This document shows, one piece after another, positions 28,822-36,576 of a stretch of 36,578 bases of DNA. The stretch spans positions 1-36,578 of IMG/VR virus record IMGVR_UViG_3300048997_000078. The stretch is one strand, 5' to 3'. Numbering within the stretch: position 1 is the first letter of the stretch; each line of letters starts with the position of its first letter. Under the pieces are notes generated by a model. It did no database searches. It worked only from the letters and a program-made list of their open reading frames with translations, and was not told where the DNA came from. The position numbers and the translations under genes are program-made. Origin of the DNA: a virus.

Positions 28822-28864
28822 CGATCGAAGGGAGGACCTGGCGGTCCTCCCCCTTTCTCGATCG
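28822..28864 (-). terminator. nested hairpin after the capsid gene
   Basis: Outer arms CGATCGA and TCGATCG, inner perfect 9-bp GGGAGGACC/GGTCCTCCC with loop TGGC. It lies in the 178-base gap between the capsid gene and the connector. Probable terminator or stabilising structure for abundant capsid mRNA. Confidence 0.7.
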
Positions 28865-28895
28865 ACAGGCCACAACGGGAGGGAGTTCGGCGGCC

Positions 28896-28975
28896 TGTTA
28901 TTCCGGATGGCCGCGCGCAGGTTGCGCGGCCGTTATTCCGGAGGTTTGGTTGGATCCAGCCGTTATGCCTGGACC
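28896..28975 (-). repeat. three imperfect repeats at the 3' end of the capsid gene
   Basis: On the plus strand GTTATTCCGGA occurs near 28897 and 28932, with a third degraded copy CGTTATGCCTGGA at 28961, covering the capsid stop codon. The first two flank a hairpin. Confidence 0.55.
28909..28931 (-). terminator. hairpin between the two capsid-end repeats
   Basis: GGCCGCGC, 7-base loop, GCGCGGCC: perfect 8-bp GC stem lying between the two GTTATTCCGGA copies. Together with 28822-28864 it forms a double structure after the capsid gene. Confidence 0.6.
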
Positions 28976-30222
28976 AGGTACTTCAACGCCTTGGTGCTGG
29001 CGCTGACGAGGCGGCTGTCGCCGCGGTACCACGCGATGAAGGCCGTCTGGTCCGCATCAGCGAAGCGTTCATTCAGCCGGCGAAGCACGATGTTCCGTAC
29101 GTCGCGGATGATGAACTTGTTGAAGTCGCCGAACAGGACCGTCTTGTTGCCGGTGGCAAGCAAAGCCATGTCCTGGTTGGTGATGAGCGGTTTGCCCAGC
29201 AACGTTGACGGCTGATTCGGGACTGTGGAGATGTCCAGAATGTAGCGGCCGTTTCCGTCTTTCAACTTGCGGATCGCGCGGATGGTGTCGTCGTTCATCA
29301 TGAACGCGCTCTTCGGATTGTTCCGATAGCCCGGATCGACCGAGTGCTGCAGGTCGATCAACTCGTCCATGGTGATGGCGGCAACAGCAGCGGCCGTCTT
29401 GCCCAGAGAGGCGGCCACAACGCAGCCCTGATAGGTGCTGACGCCTGAGCCCAACGTGTACTTGTTGTTCTGCCGGCGCCCGATGCGCTCGCCCAACATG
29501 GAAGCCAATTCGGCTTCCAGGTTCAAGCCTGTGTCCTCGAACAACTCGTTCGGGACCTTGATCTGCCCGGATCCGAGCTTGTACGCGCTCAGGACCACTT
29601 GGCCGAATGCAGCGTCCTGGTCAGCGGCAGCAACGTTCTCTGCCTTGTCTTCGCCGCTGTTCGCGGTGTCGTCCGTGGTCGGCCAGGGCAGCGGATTGCC
29701 CGTGGTCGTCGGCAAGATGCGCGCGATGTTGCGCACGCCGCCGAAATACAGCACAGCGCGTTCCAGCTCAGCCATGAAGCCCTGGGGAACGGTGTACGCG
29801 CCGGCAGCGCCGGTGACGTCAGACAGTGCGCGGCCTTCTTTGTCGATCTTCACGAAGCCCTTCTTCAAAGTTGCGCGCTGCTCCGGTGTCATTTCAGCGC
29901 CGCGGATATATGCGCCGAATGCGCGCTCGTACTGGCGGGCTTCCTTCGCGATCACGGCCTTCTGGTCATCGGTCAGGTCGCCGCTTTCGAATCGCAGGTC
30001 GGATTCGTTCGGATCGATGATCGGCTTTTGCTGGGTGGCCATCTCGCGTTCGCGCGCTTCCTGGCGCTCGCACAGTTCAATGTCCTGGTTGAGTTGCGTG
30101 ATGTCGTTTTCCATCGCAGTGACGGAAGTCCGGACATCGGCGGTCAGTTCGCCCTTTTCGAGCAGCACGCGGACGTCATTGATCAACTTTCCACGCTTTT
30201 CGCGGAGTGCTTTCGATTTCAT
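28963..30222 (-). CDS. HK97-fold major capsid protein
   Basis: About 419 residues from the ATG at 30222 (MKSKALREKRGKLINDVRVL), with GAGG nine bases upstream; a TTG frame would add 17 residues. N-terminal coiled-coil scaffold (delta) to about 110, including ITQLNQDIELCERQEARERE. Then GAYTVPQGFMAELERAVLYF and GGVRNIARILPTTTGNPLPW mark the mature head fold, with YKLGSGQIKVPNELFEDTG and AFMMNDDTIRAIRKLKDGNG later. The C-terminal VNIVLRRLNERFADADQ-type loop fits HK97 capsids. The protease upstream should cut the N-terminal part during maturation. Confidence 0.95.
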   Translation of the reverse strand: MKSKALREKRGKLINDVRVLLEKGELTADVRTSVTAMENDITQLNQDIELCERQEAREREMATQQKPIIDPNESDLRFESGDLTDDQKAVIAKEARQYERAFGAYIRGAEMTPEQRATLKKGFVKIDKEGRALSDVTGAAGAYTVPQGFMAELERAVLYFGGVRNIARILPTTTGNPLPWPTTDDTANSGEDKAENVAAADQDAAFGQVVLSAYKLGSGQIKVPNELFEDTGLNLEAELASMLGERIGRRQNNKYTLGSGVSTYQGCVVAASLGKTAAAVAAITMDELIDLQHSVDPGYRNNPKSAFMMNDDTIRAIRKLKDGNGRYILDISTVPNQPSTLLGKPLITNQDMALLATGNKTVLFGDFNKFIIRDVRNIVLRRLNERFADADQTAFIAWYRGDSRLVSASTKALKYLVQA

Positions 30223-30305
30223 TTTCTTTTCCTCGGTTTTTTGTGAAATGGGTAGAGCTGTGCGAATCGCCAATTCCTCTGCCGAGGGCCTTTTGGTTCG
30301 CTGAT

Positions 30306-30344
30306 CGCGCGCTGGACGGACGAATGCCTTCGTCCGCTCGCGCG
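30306..30344 (-). terminator. hairpin between protease and capsid genes
   Basis: Outer stem CGCGCG with CGCGCG and inner perfect CGGACGAA/TTCGTCCG with a 4-base loop. No U-tract. Might reduce polymerase passage or be an RNase processing point before the highly translated capsid gene. Confidence 0.55.
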
Positions 30345-30378
30345 GGAAACTTGATGTTTTGTTAAGTGGTGAGCTGGG

Positions 30379-31080
30379 CTAGATCTTCTCGGCCAGCCTC
30401 ATCTTCATCTCGGTAAGTTCTTTGAAATTCCGAGAGGTGCGCTGCATGCAGCCGGCGCAATCGGAAACGTCACAATCTGCGTTGCTACATTCGGCACAGT
30501 TGCCGGCTTCGCATTCTGCGCAGTCACATGCGCAACGCTTTGCCGTCTTCTTTCGGAATTCTTCAGGGATCTCGACGTCTCCGTCCGGGAACAGGCTGCG
30601 CGCGCTAACACTCGTCGCGTCATACGCCGGATATGTAACCGCGGACACGTCGTACAGGTCCACGTCGATGATCTCGCGGATCAGCTGATCGCCTTCCTCG
30701 CGCCATAATTGCTTTGTGGCCACGAATGCGAACGAGCTCTGGTCGATATCGCCGCGGATAATACTTTCGCGCAGATCGTTGGCAATCGTTGTGTTCGGCG
30801 GATCGATCTCGTAACGCAAGCCTTTGGCGTCGACTGTGAGCCTGAGCGTCTTGCTCTTTGTCCGGCCGAGTACCAGGTTGGAATCGTGATTGATCAAGGC
30901 GCGAACGTCCTGGTTCTCTTGTAAAGCGCGCGTAAAAGCGCCAGGCTTGATGATCTCAGTAAAGAAATCGCCGATTTTTGTGGCCTGATCGAACACGGCC
31001 GCGTATCCGGAGATCTGCGGCTTCTCGTCGCCGGCCGCGCGCATTTCAGAATTGTTGGTAAATCTGACTTCACGTTTCAC
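30379..31080 (-). CDS. HK97-type prohead protease with Cys-rich tail
   Basis: 233 residues, GTG start with AGGAG nine bases upstream. Protease core: ISGYAAVFDQATKIGDFFTE, IIKPGAFTRAL, catalytic His in ALINHDSNLVLGRTKS (His65) and Ser in DIDQSSFAFVATKQ (Ser115/116). It trims the capsid N-terminal scaffold. Odd: residues 183-211 have nine Cys in a C-x-C-x-C-x2-C and C-x2-C pattern (RCACDCAECEAG, NCAECSNADCDV, SDCAGC), and a short helical tail follows. The tail could bind zinc or link to another protein. Core assignment is firm. Confidence 0.92.
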   Translation of the reverse strand: MKREVRFTNNSEMRAAGDEKPQISGYAAVFDQATKIGDFFTEIIKPGAFTRALQENQDVRALINHDSNLVLGRTKSKTLRLTVDAKGLRYEIDPPNTTIANDLRESIIRGDIDQSSFAFVATKQLWREEGDQLIREIIDVDLYDVSAVTYPAYDATSVSARSLFPDGDVEIPEEFRKKTAKRCACDCAECEAGNCAECSNADCDVSDCAGCMQRTSRNFKELTEMKMRLAEKI

Positions 31081-31139
31081 AGGTTGATCTCCTCTTCAAA
31101 CTTTTGTAGTGCCCACGTCGGCCATGTGGTCGTTTTTGG

Positions 31140-32618
31140 CTATTCAGAATAGAAATCGACTGCGATGCGCGAACAGAACTCATCCACATCAATCCTGCTT
31201 GCCTCCAGCCTGACGGCGAACGATCTGAATACTGGAGCGAAGGCTTCGGCGATTCTGTGCGAGTCGTGCCGTTCCCACTTGGAGACACGCACTGCCACGT
31301 CGCTTAGCCAGGCCGTATGCATTGACCGCGCGGCGCTTAAGCTGTCGGTGCCGCCGGCTTGCGGATCCTGCTTTGGCGTCGTTGCTGGCTGTGTGCCCTG
31401 TTTTGCGATGATCTCGTCGACCTTGTCCAGCGGAGCGAAGCCTTGCTGCACGAAGTAACGGCTTCCGTGTCCACCAGGTATGGGATCGAGATCCTCCCAA
31501 TCGCGGATTTCGTCTGAGCAGAGTGAGCTCGTGGACCAAAGAACCTTGTAGAGTTCGGCGCGCGATTTCGGATCGCCGCGGAGCAAGCCGTTGAGGTCCA
31601 GCTTGCAATAAAGATTGTCGTTGTTCGGAAACAGCTTCCGGTTGAATTCTTGCTCGATGAGCACTGCCCACGGCGCGATCGTAAATTTTATGAATGCCAG
31701 AAAGAATGCATCGGCACTGGAGTATGTTGACGTCTTGTCAGCCAGGCCGATCAGTACTGCCGGCACTCGGTACATTCGCGCGATATCGCCCAACTGGAAA
31801 ACGCGAGTTTCAATGTATTGAGCATCTGCTGGCGGGATCTGCATCGCGTTCCACTTGATCGCTCCGCTGAGAACTGGAACCTTGCCGTGATTTCTTGCGC
31901 CTCCAAAACGAGAGAACCATTTGCGTTCTAGGTCCTCGCGCTCGTCTTTCCGCATGGGCTTGTCGACGGAGAGATATCCGGACGGCCTCGATCCATTTCC
32001 AAAGAACGCAGCGCCGGCGGCTTCGGCAGCTAGTCCTAGCCCAATTCCCTGCCGGTGCAGCTCGATTGGCGACATGCCTGAGACTCCGTCGATCGCCATT
32101 GCCGGTATCTGAATCACATCCGATCCGTCCAATGTGTCTTGTCGTCCATTTCGGCGCGTGACTTTGTAGACCAGGCTCAGTTCATCCAGGCCCTCGTACA
32201 CCTGCACGGTCCACCAGGGCAGCGGACGGAAATACTTTGTGCGGCCGGCGCCATCACGAATGATCTCGATGTAGCCATTTCCGGACAACAGCGCGTTTGC
32301 AGCAAATGCCATCCTGAAAGTGAAGGAAGACATCATCGGATTGGGCTCAGAATGGAGTAGGTAGTGCTCGGTCCGATTCTTTGCCACAGTCTTATTTTTG
32401 CCGTCGCGCTGATACACGTCCCAAGGGACTTGCGCCAGCGTCTGCGCTATGACGTTGATGCACGCATAGACGCCGGAGTACTTCAATGCATTTTTCGGCG
32501 ACACGCTGATGCCGGAATCTGTACGCGATCCACCGAAGGCGTCGAACAGCCAGGCTGCGGGATTGCTTAGGAATGTCGTGCCGTCTCGCGCCTCGAGTGC
32601 TTTGCTCAGGAATCCCAT
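31140..32618 (-). CDS. HK97-family portal protein
   Basis: 492 residues, good length. Start MGFLSKALEARDGTTFL. Conserved ALKYSGVYACINVIAQTLAQ then VPWDVYQ (about 45-72), NPMMSSFTFRMAFAANALLS, then GNGYIEIIRDGAGR; PLPWWTVQV; and the IETRVFQLGDIARMYRVPAV segment, all diagnostic. It forms the 12-subunit portal ring for DNA packaging. C-terminal 70 residues are helical and less conserved. Confidence 0.95.
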   Translation of the reverse strand: MGFLSKALEARDGTTFLSNPAAWLFDAFGGSRTDSGISVSPKNALKYSGVYACINVIAQTLAQVPWDVYQRDGKNKTVAKNRTEHYLLHSEPNPMMSSFTFRMAFAANALLSGNGYIEIIRDGAGRTKYFRPLPWWTVQVYEGLDELSLVYKVTRRNGRQDTLDGSDVIQIPAMAIDGVSGMSPIELHRQGIGLGLAAEAAGAAFFGNGSRPSGYLSVDKPMRKDEREDLERKWFSRFGGARNHGKVPVLSGAIKWNAMQIPPADAQYIETRVFQLGDIARMYRVPAVLIGLADKTSTYSSADAFFLAFIKFTIAPWAVLIEQEFNRKLFPNNDNLYCKLDLNGLLRGDPKSRAELYKVLWSTSSLCSDEIRDWEDLDPIPGGHGSRYFVQQGFAPLDKVDEIIAKQGTQPATTPKQDPQAGGTDSLSAARSMHTAWLSDVAVRVSKWERHDSHRIAEAFAPVFRSFAVRLEASRIDVDEFCSRIAVDFYSE

Positions 32619-32792
32619 TTAGCTGACATCCTCTGTTCTTTTTGGGATCTGAGCGCTGGCTACGACCAGGCCAGCAATGATCAACCCGGCGCCGGCGACA
32701 ACAAACGCCGCGGCGACAGACCATCTCGCCACACCCGCCACGATCAATGCGAGTCCGATCATTGCCAAGATTTCCGCGCTATTCTTCTTCAT
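32619..32792 (-). CDS. two-helix membrane microprotein between terminase and portal
   Basis: 57 residues from the ATG inside the large terminase end (14-base overlap), with AGGA upstream. Hydrophobic helices AEILAMIGLALIVAGVARW and VAAAFVVAGAGLIIAGLVVA, a short basic linker and a soluble PKRTEDVS tail. Conserved placement of a tiny membrane protein next to the packaging genes is unusual. Function unknown. Confidence 0.65.
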   Translation of the reverse strand: MKKNSAEILAMIGLALIVAGVARWSVAAAFVVAGAGLIIAGLVVASAQIPKRTEDVS

Positions 32793-34617
32793 AGTCGTCT
32801 TCCTGCTGTTGTTCGTCTTCGCGTTCTTGGATGGAATCAATTGCGACCATCGTGCCGCTGGTCAGACTGTCAGCTCGCGTCAGTGCGATCATTAAAGCGA
32901 CGGCGCCGTCGATCTTCCGGTCCGGAGATTCTTTATCCGGAAAGATGTTGTCTTTCGAGATGACCTTCGCCTTCAGGTTGTCAATCATCCAGGCCAGTGC
33001 TTTATCGCCGGTGTGATGGATTCGGCCGTCGAGGACCAGCTTTTCGAGCAGCTTCATCGCCGGCGACATATTGGCGACGTTTTGATTTACCTTTACCAGC
33101 TCCACGGACTGGTCCCATTCGGGATCTTGCTCCACGAACTGCACAAGTGGCGCCGCGTGGTAAGGATCGTGCGCGAGCTCTCGCACAGAAAAGGTCCTGG
33201 CATCTTCGACCAAGTCAGACTTGATCGCCGGATAATCCGTGACGTTCCCACCTGTCACGGTCAGCAATCCTTCAGCCGCCCATTCCTGATAATGTTCGCC
33301 GCGGGCTTCTTCAACAGCCTGGCTGTTCAAGTAGTGCTTCGCGAAAACGAAATAGTGTGGCTGGCCGGCCGTGTCACGCCGGAAGATTTTCACCTTTGAA
33401 GCAATATCTACTTCGCTGGCCAGGTCGAGGCCGATGACGCACTCCTCGCCGGCTAGATCTTCTTCTGTGAACTCATCTGTGGCCAGCGCCGCCCACTTCT
33501 CGGCCGGAATGAATTGCGTCGAAGCGTTTACCCAGATGTTCAGGTGCTTCGTCTTGAAAATGTTCTGCTTGCGGACCGACTGGATAGCTTCCGCCTGTTG
33601 GTCGCGCAGAAACTGCAGCTCTACTGAGACGCCACAGTTAGGATTGGCCTTGATCAGCGCCATGTCACTCTGCCAGTCGTCTTCAGGATCGATCGTAAAG
33701 ACAATGCCGAACAGGCGATCGTTCACCATCGTGCCGGCGAGTACTCGCTCGACGTCGCGCTGAAATAAGAAACACGGTCCGCCGCGGTTGCTGCCGGCCG
33801 TGGTGATGATGAACTGCAGGGGATTCTCTCGAGCTCCCATGCCGGTCTTCATCGCGTCCACCAGCTCGTCGGTCCGGTGTTCGTGATATTCGTCGACGAT
33901 TGAGCATGATGGCGAATCGCCATCGCCTGGCTTGCCGATAATGGCCTTCAGGATCGAGCCATCTTCCTTCGCCAAGTTGTGAGTGTTCACCTTGACGTGG
34001 AAGGCATCCAGGAAACCGGTCGCGCCCTTCGCCATTTGCTTCGCGACTTTGAAGCCCAGGCGTTTTGCTTGCGCCTCGCTCGTCGCGCCGAAGTAGACCT
34101 CGGCCGCATATTCTCCGTCGCCGGCGAACTTCAATAATCCGATGCTGGCGCCTAAAAAGGATTTTCCGTTCTTACGCGGAAGGATTACTCCAGCTTCTCG
34201 AAAGCGATATCGCGTCCTGTCCGCGACTTCAACCCATCCGAACAAGCAGCAGACAATGAAAACTTCCCAAGGCTCGAGGCGGAAGAACTCTTTTTTCTTC
34301 GCCCACTTTCCTTTTACGTGCGGGAACGCTTCAATGTATTCGCACGCGTAAGACGCAGACTCCGCGTCGTACACATATTCCCACTGCCGATCTGGATCAA
34401 AGAAGCCATCGGCATCTAGCGCCGATGCTTTCTTTAAGTCATCCAGATGCCGTTGGCACGCTTGCTTGACCTGCTTGCAAGCTGGTATCCGTCCAGCAAG
34501 GATGTCATCGCAATACTTCAGGGCGATGGCGGTGTAGTCACGCTTACTGGATGTCCTCTGGTCCTCGGCCGCGGGATCGAGCTGCGAGCTGGCTGAATGT
34601 GTCAGTGGCTGGTGCAT
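32779..34617 (-). CDS. terL: terminase large subunit
   Basis: About 612 residues. ATPase: Walker A PRKNGKS (about 147-153), Walker B SIVDEYHEH (about 239-247). Nuclease: first Asp in CVIGLDLASEVD (about 393-404), late acidic site in PDRKIDGAVALMIALTRAD near the C-terminus. N-terminal PACKQVKQACQRHLDDL matches the terminase_1 family. It pumps and cuts concatemers into the portal. Start overlaps small terminase by 74 bases; the only ATG in frame. Confidence 0.95.
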   Translation of the reverse strand: MHQPLTHSASSQLDPAAEDQRTSSKRDYTAIALKYCDDILAGRIPACKQVKQACQRHLDDLKKASALDADGFFDPDRQWEYVYDAESASYACEYIEAFPHVKGKWAKKKEFFRLEPWEVFIVCCLFGWVEVADRTRYRFREAGVILPRKNGKSFLGASIGLLKFAGDGEYAAEVYFGATSEAQAKRLGFKVAKQMAKGATGFLDAFHVKVNTHNLAKEDGSILKAIIGKPGDGDSPSCSIVDEYHEHRTDELVDAMKTGMGARENPLQFIITTAGSNRGGPCFLFQRDVERVLAGTMVNDRLFGIVFTIDPEDDWQSDMALIKANPNCGVSVELQFLRDQQAEAIQSVRKQNIFKTKHLNIWVNASTQFIPAEKWAALATDEFTEEDLAGEECVIGLDLASEVDIASKVKIFRRDTAGQPHYFVFAKHYLNSQAVEEARGEHYQEWAAEGLLTVTGGNVTDYPAIKSDLVEDARTFSVRELAHDPYHAAPLVQFVEQDPEWDQSVELVKVNQNVANMSPAMKLLEKLVLDGRIHHTGDKALAWMIDNLKAKVISKDNIFPDKESPDRKIDGAVALMIALTRADSLTSGTMVAIDSIQEREDEQQQEDDYEEE

Positions 34618-34996
34618 CCGGTCCGCGTGGATTCTTTACGGCGATCTTGCTGCGGTCGGCGGCGCTCATACCCATCTTTGCCAGCATGGAAACGATGAGG
34701 ACTCGCTCGGCCGCTTTAAGTGGTTCGTTGACGCGAAGGACAGGATCTCGATCGCGCGCGATTAGTCGGCACGTCATCTCCACCATGATCCGGTCCGCGT
34801 TTGTGAGCACGCCTGGAGGCGCACTCGATGCCAGCTCATTCCAGATGCTCTTTTCGAGATCTGTCAGGAGCTTGTAAGGCTCACCCAGGGGACCGGTTGG
34901 AATAGGCTCGTTCGCCCGATCAGCCTTGCGTTGCGGATCGTGCGCGAATGCGCCGCTGGCTTCGTGCATTGCTGTCGGCTTTGGGATTCGAGCCAT
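34544..34996 (-). CDS. terS: terminase small subunit (P27-like)
   Basis: 150 residues. KLLTDLEKSIWNELASSAPP, then GVLTNADRIMVEMTCRLIAR (about 43-82) is the P27-type core; helical C-terminus ERVLIVSMLAKMGMSAADRS. It recognises packaging sites and assists the large terminase. ATG follows the preceding stop directly. Confidence 0.9.
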   Translation of the reverse strand: MARIPKPTAMHEASGAFAHDPQRKADRANEPIPTGPLGEPYKLLTDLEKSIWNELASSAPPGVLTNADRIMVEMTCRLIARDRDPVLRVNEPLKAAERVLIVSMLAKMGMSAADRSKIAVKNPRGPDAPATDTFSQLAARSRGRGPEDIQ

Positions 34997-35140
34997 TTAC
35001 TTGATCCATTGCAGATGTTCCGCGCAGGACCAGGCCACGGCGACTACGCCTTTGACCACGGTTGTCACGCCAATCACAACTAGCGCGACAATTACCCACA
35101 CGTGCCAGTCCTTCGCGTTTTTGAAGAGCGATGAATACAT
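34997..35140 (-). CDS. 47-residue single-pass membrane microprotein
   Basis: Starts MYSSLFKNAKDWHVW, then one long hydrophobic helix VIVALVVIGVTTVVKGVVAV and a short tail AWSCAEHLQWIK. The ATG overlaps the upstream stop as TAATG and the stop is directly followed by the small terminase ATG, so a tightly packed gene. Function unknown. Confidence 0.7.
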   Translation of the reverse strand: MYSSLFKNAKDWHVWVIVALVVIGVTTVVKGVVAVAWSCAEHLQWIK

Positions 35141-35442
35141 TATTTTTCGAGTTGGAACGTCTCTCTGATGTAGTCCGGATTAGGACCATCGGAAACGGCC
35201 ATGATGATCGGCTGCAGCGGACCGCCGAACGTGAGTAGCGTCAGGAAGATATCTGCGCCGGCGGCGATCGCTTTTCGCTGTTCGTCATTCGGCGACCAGC
35301 GCGACATAACTTCACTGCTGAAAGTCTTAGAGCGCAGCGCGCGAAGCGGATTGTATTGCGGCTGACTGGCCGCGAATATCAGCTCGTGCTTTTCGAGGCC
35401 TTCAACAACTGGCTTCGCTGCTGGATGAATTGGTTCGTACAT
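35140..35442 (-). CDS. hypothetical protein
   Basis: 100 residues from the ATG at 35442 (MYEPIHPAAKPVVEGLEKHE), with GGGAGG eight bases upstream; a longer frame would read into a structured noncoding element. Helical region NDEQRKAIAAGADIFLTLLT then FGGPLQPIIMAVSDG. No recognised family. Confidence 0.65.
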   Translation of the reverse strand: MYEPIHPAAKPVVEGLEKHELIFAASQPQYNPLRALRSKTFSSEVMSRWSPNDEQRKAIAAGADIFLTLLTFGGPLQPIIMAVSDGPNPDYIRETFQLEK

Positions 35443-35469
35443 TGTTCGCGACCTCCCAATCGCCGCCCA

Positions 35470-35526
35470 CCCTGGACGGTGAGTCCGGACGGCCGTTAGT
35501 GGCCGGTCTGCGAACGTCGTCCAGGG
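35470..35526 (-). other. structured noncoding element upstream of the packaging genes
   Basis: Outer perfect 9-bp arms CCCTGGACG/CGTCCAGGG, a palindrome GTCCGGAC, and an inner 5-bp hairpin CGGCC-GTTAGT-GGCCG inside it: a branched Y-like fold, in the 95-base gap between two small genes. Candidate packaging-recognition (cos/pac), terminator or RNA regulator. Confidence 0.45.
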
Positions 35527-35537
35527 CGAACTTCTCT

Positions 35538-35723
35538 TTAGTGAACTTGGAATATCTTGGCGATCGCCCAAACGAGGAACGCGATCACGTCGACGATGGC
35601 CGCGAGGACCATGAAGATGACGCTGGCCACGGCGTTGGCGCCGTCGCCCTTATCGCCCTTTAGCCAGGCGGACAGGAACACGACCAGGTTAAGGATCAGG
35701 ATTGTTCCCACAATTGGGGACAT
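35538..35723 (-). CDS. two-helix membrane microprotein
   Basis: 61 residues. SD GGAAGGGC, ATG. Helix 1 IVGTILILNLVVFLSAWL, a polar turn KGDKGDGAN, and helix 2 AVASVIFMVLAAIVDVIAFL, then VWAIAKIFQVH. Probably inner-membrane. It could be a holin-like or superinfection protein; nothing specific is recognised. Confidence 0.65.
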   Translation of the reverse strand: MSPIVGTILILNLVVFLSAWLKGDKGDGANAVASVIFMVLAAIVDVIAFLVWAIAKIFQVH

Positions 35724-35782
35724 TTGCCCTTCCGATCAAAAACGTGAATTTTGCGGATATGAAAAGACGATCGAGCGGCGGT

Positions 35783-36205
35783 CTAGCGCGCGCCGCCGTC
35801 GAGATTCGACCCCACCCCGGATGCCATCTCATTTACGGCTTGGAGGGCCTCTGGGATGGCCAGCGACGGTACGACGGCTACTTTGCCCTCGTCCTCTGCA
35901 GCGAACGTATGCACCCCATCCTGTGACGCGATAGGTGTGGCCACAGCCTCGGCAGTCTTGCCCTTCCAAATGAAGTTGAAGCCGTTGTTTGCCAGCTCCA
36001 CCAGCTCGTATTCGTGGCCAGGCAGCCGCTCCTCGAGCTTGTCGGATATGGCGCGCAAGATATCGTCCACGCCTTCAGCCGTGAAGCCAGTGCCAGGCTT
36101 AGGCTTGAACAGGTGCCTCTCGCAGTGACCGTTGCCAGGCATGAAGACTTTCACGCGGACGATCTTGTACAGTTTTTCGCCGTCTTTGGAATAGTGTCGA
36201 CGCAT
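35783..36205 (-). CDS. hypothetical protein
   Basis: 140 residues starting MRRHYSKDGEKLYKIVRVKV, then FMPGNGHCERHLFKPKPGTG; a beta/alpha start followed by an Ala-rich C-terminal tail (VAVVPSLAIPEALQAVNEM). No recognised family. TAATG overlap with the upstream gene. Confidence 0.6.
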   Translation of the reverse strand: MRRHYSKDGEKLYKIVRVKVFMPGNGHCERHLFKPKPGTGFTAEGVDDILRAISDKLEERLPGHEYELVELANNGFNFIWKGKTAEAVATPIASQDGVHTFAAEDEGKVAVVPSLAIPEALQAVNEMASGVGSNLDGGAR

Positions 36206-36576
36206 TATTTATCCTGTTCTGACGATGACACCTTCTCAACTACAGCGGTACGTTGATTGAGTTGCTGCAGCCGGCTACGCAGTGGCGCAGCCTTCGCTTC
36301 GAGCTTCTGCAGTTGCAGTACTATCTTGGTCGCTTCCTTGACGTCTGCCTGAGCGTTTTTTTCGATGAGTTGCTGCTGGGCCCGTTCGACGGCCGTATAT
36401 GTAACGAAGCTCTGCTGAGACTTTTTCAATGAGTCGGCAGACGCTTTTCTTTTGTCGGAGTCTTCTTTGTCTTTCTGCTTTTGAACATCCTTCATGGCAT
36501 CGTCATAGCCCTTCTGCTCGAGTGCGGACTTCTGCAGTTCGGCCTTCACGGTTGACGTGTCCGAGATCTGCGCCAC
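36205..36576 (-). CDS. coiled-coil hypothetical protein (may continue past the window)
   Basis: About 123 residues. Rich in Lys/Asp/Gln/Ala (KGYDDAMKDVQKQKDKEDSD, then KATKIVLQLQKLEAKAAPLR-like heptads). GTG start two bases from the right edge; a start outside the window is as likely. TAATG overlap with the next gene. No family recognised. Confidence 0.5.
   Translation of the reverse strand: MAQISDTSTVKAELQKSALEQKGYDDAMKDVQKQKDKEDSDKRKASADSLKKSQQSFVTYTAVERAQQQLIEKNAQADVKEATKIVLQLQKLEAKAAPLRSRLQQLNQRTAVVEKVSSSEQDK

Noticed and set aside
29435-30304. Long plus-strand frame (289 residues) opposite the capsid gene
   Set aside because: Ser/Ala/Arg-rich mirror of the capsid reading frame; the capsid assignment is secure.
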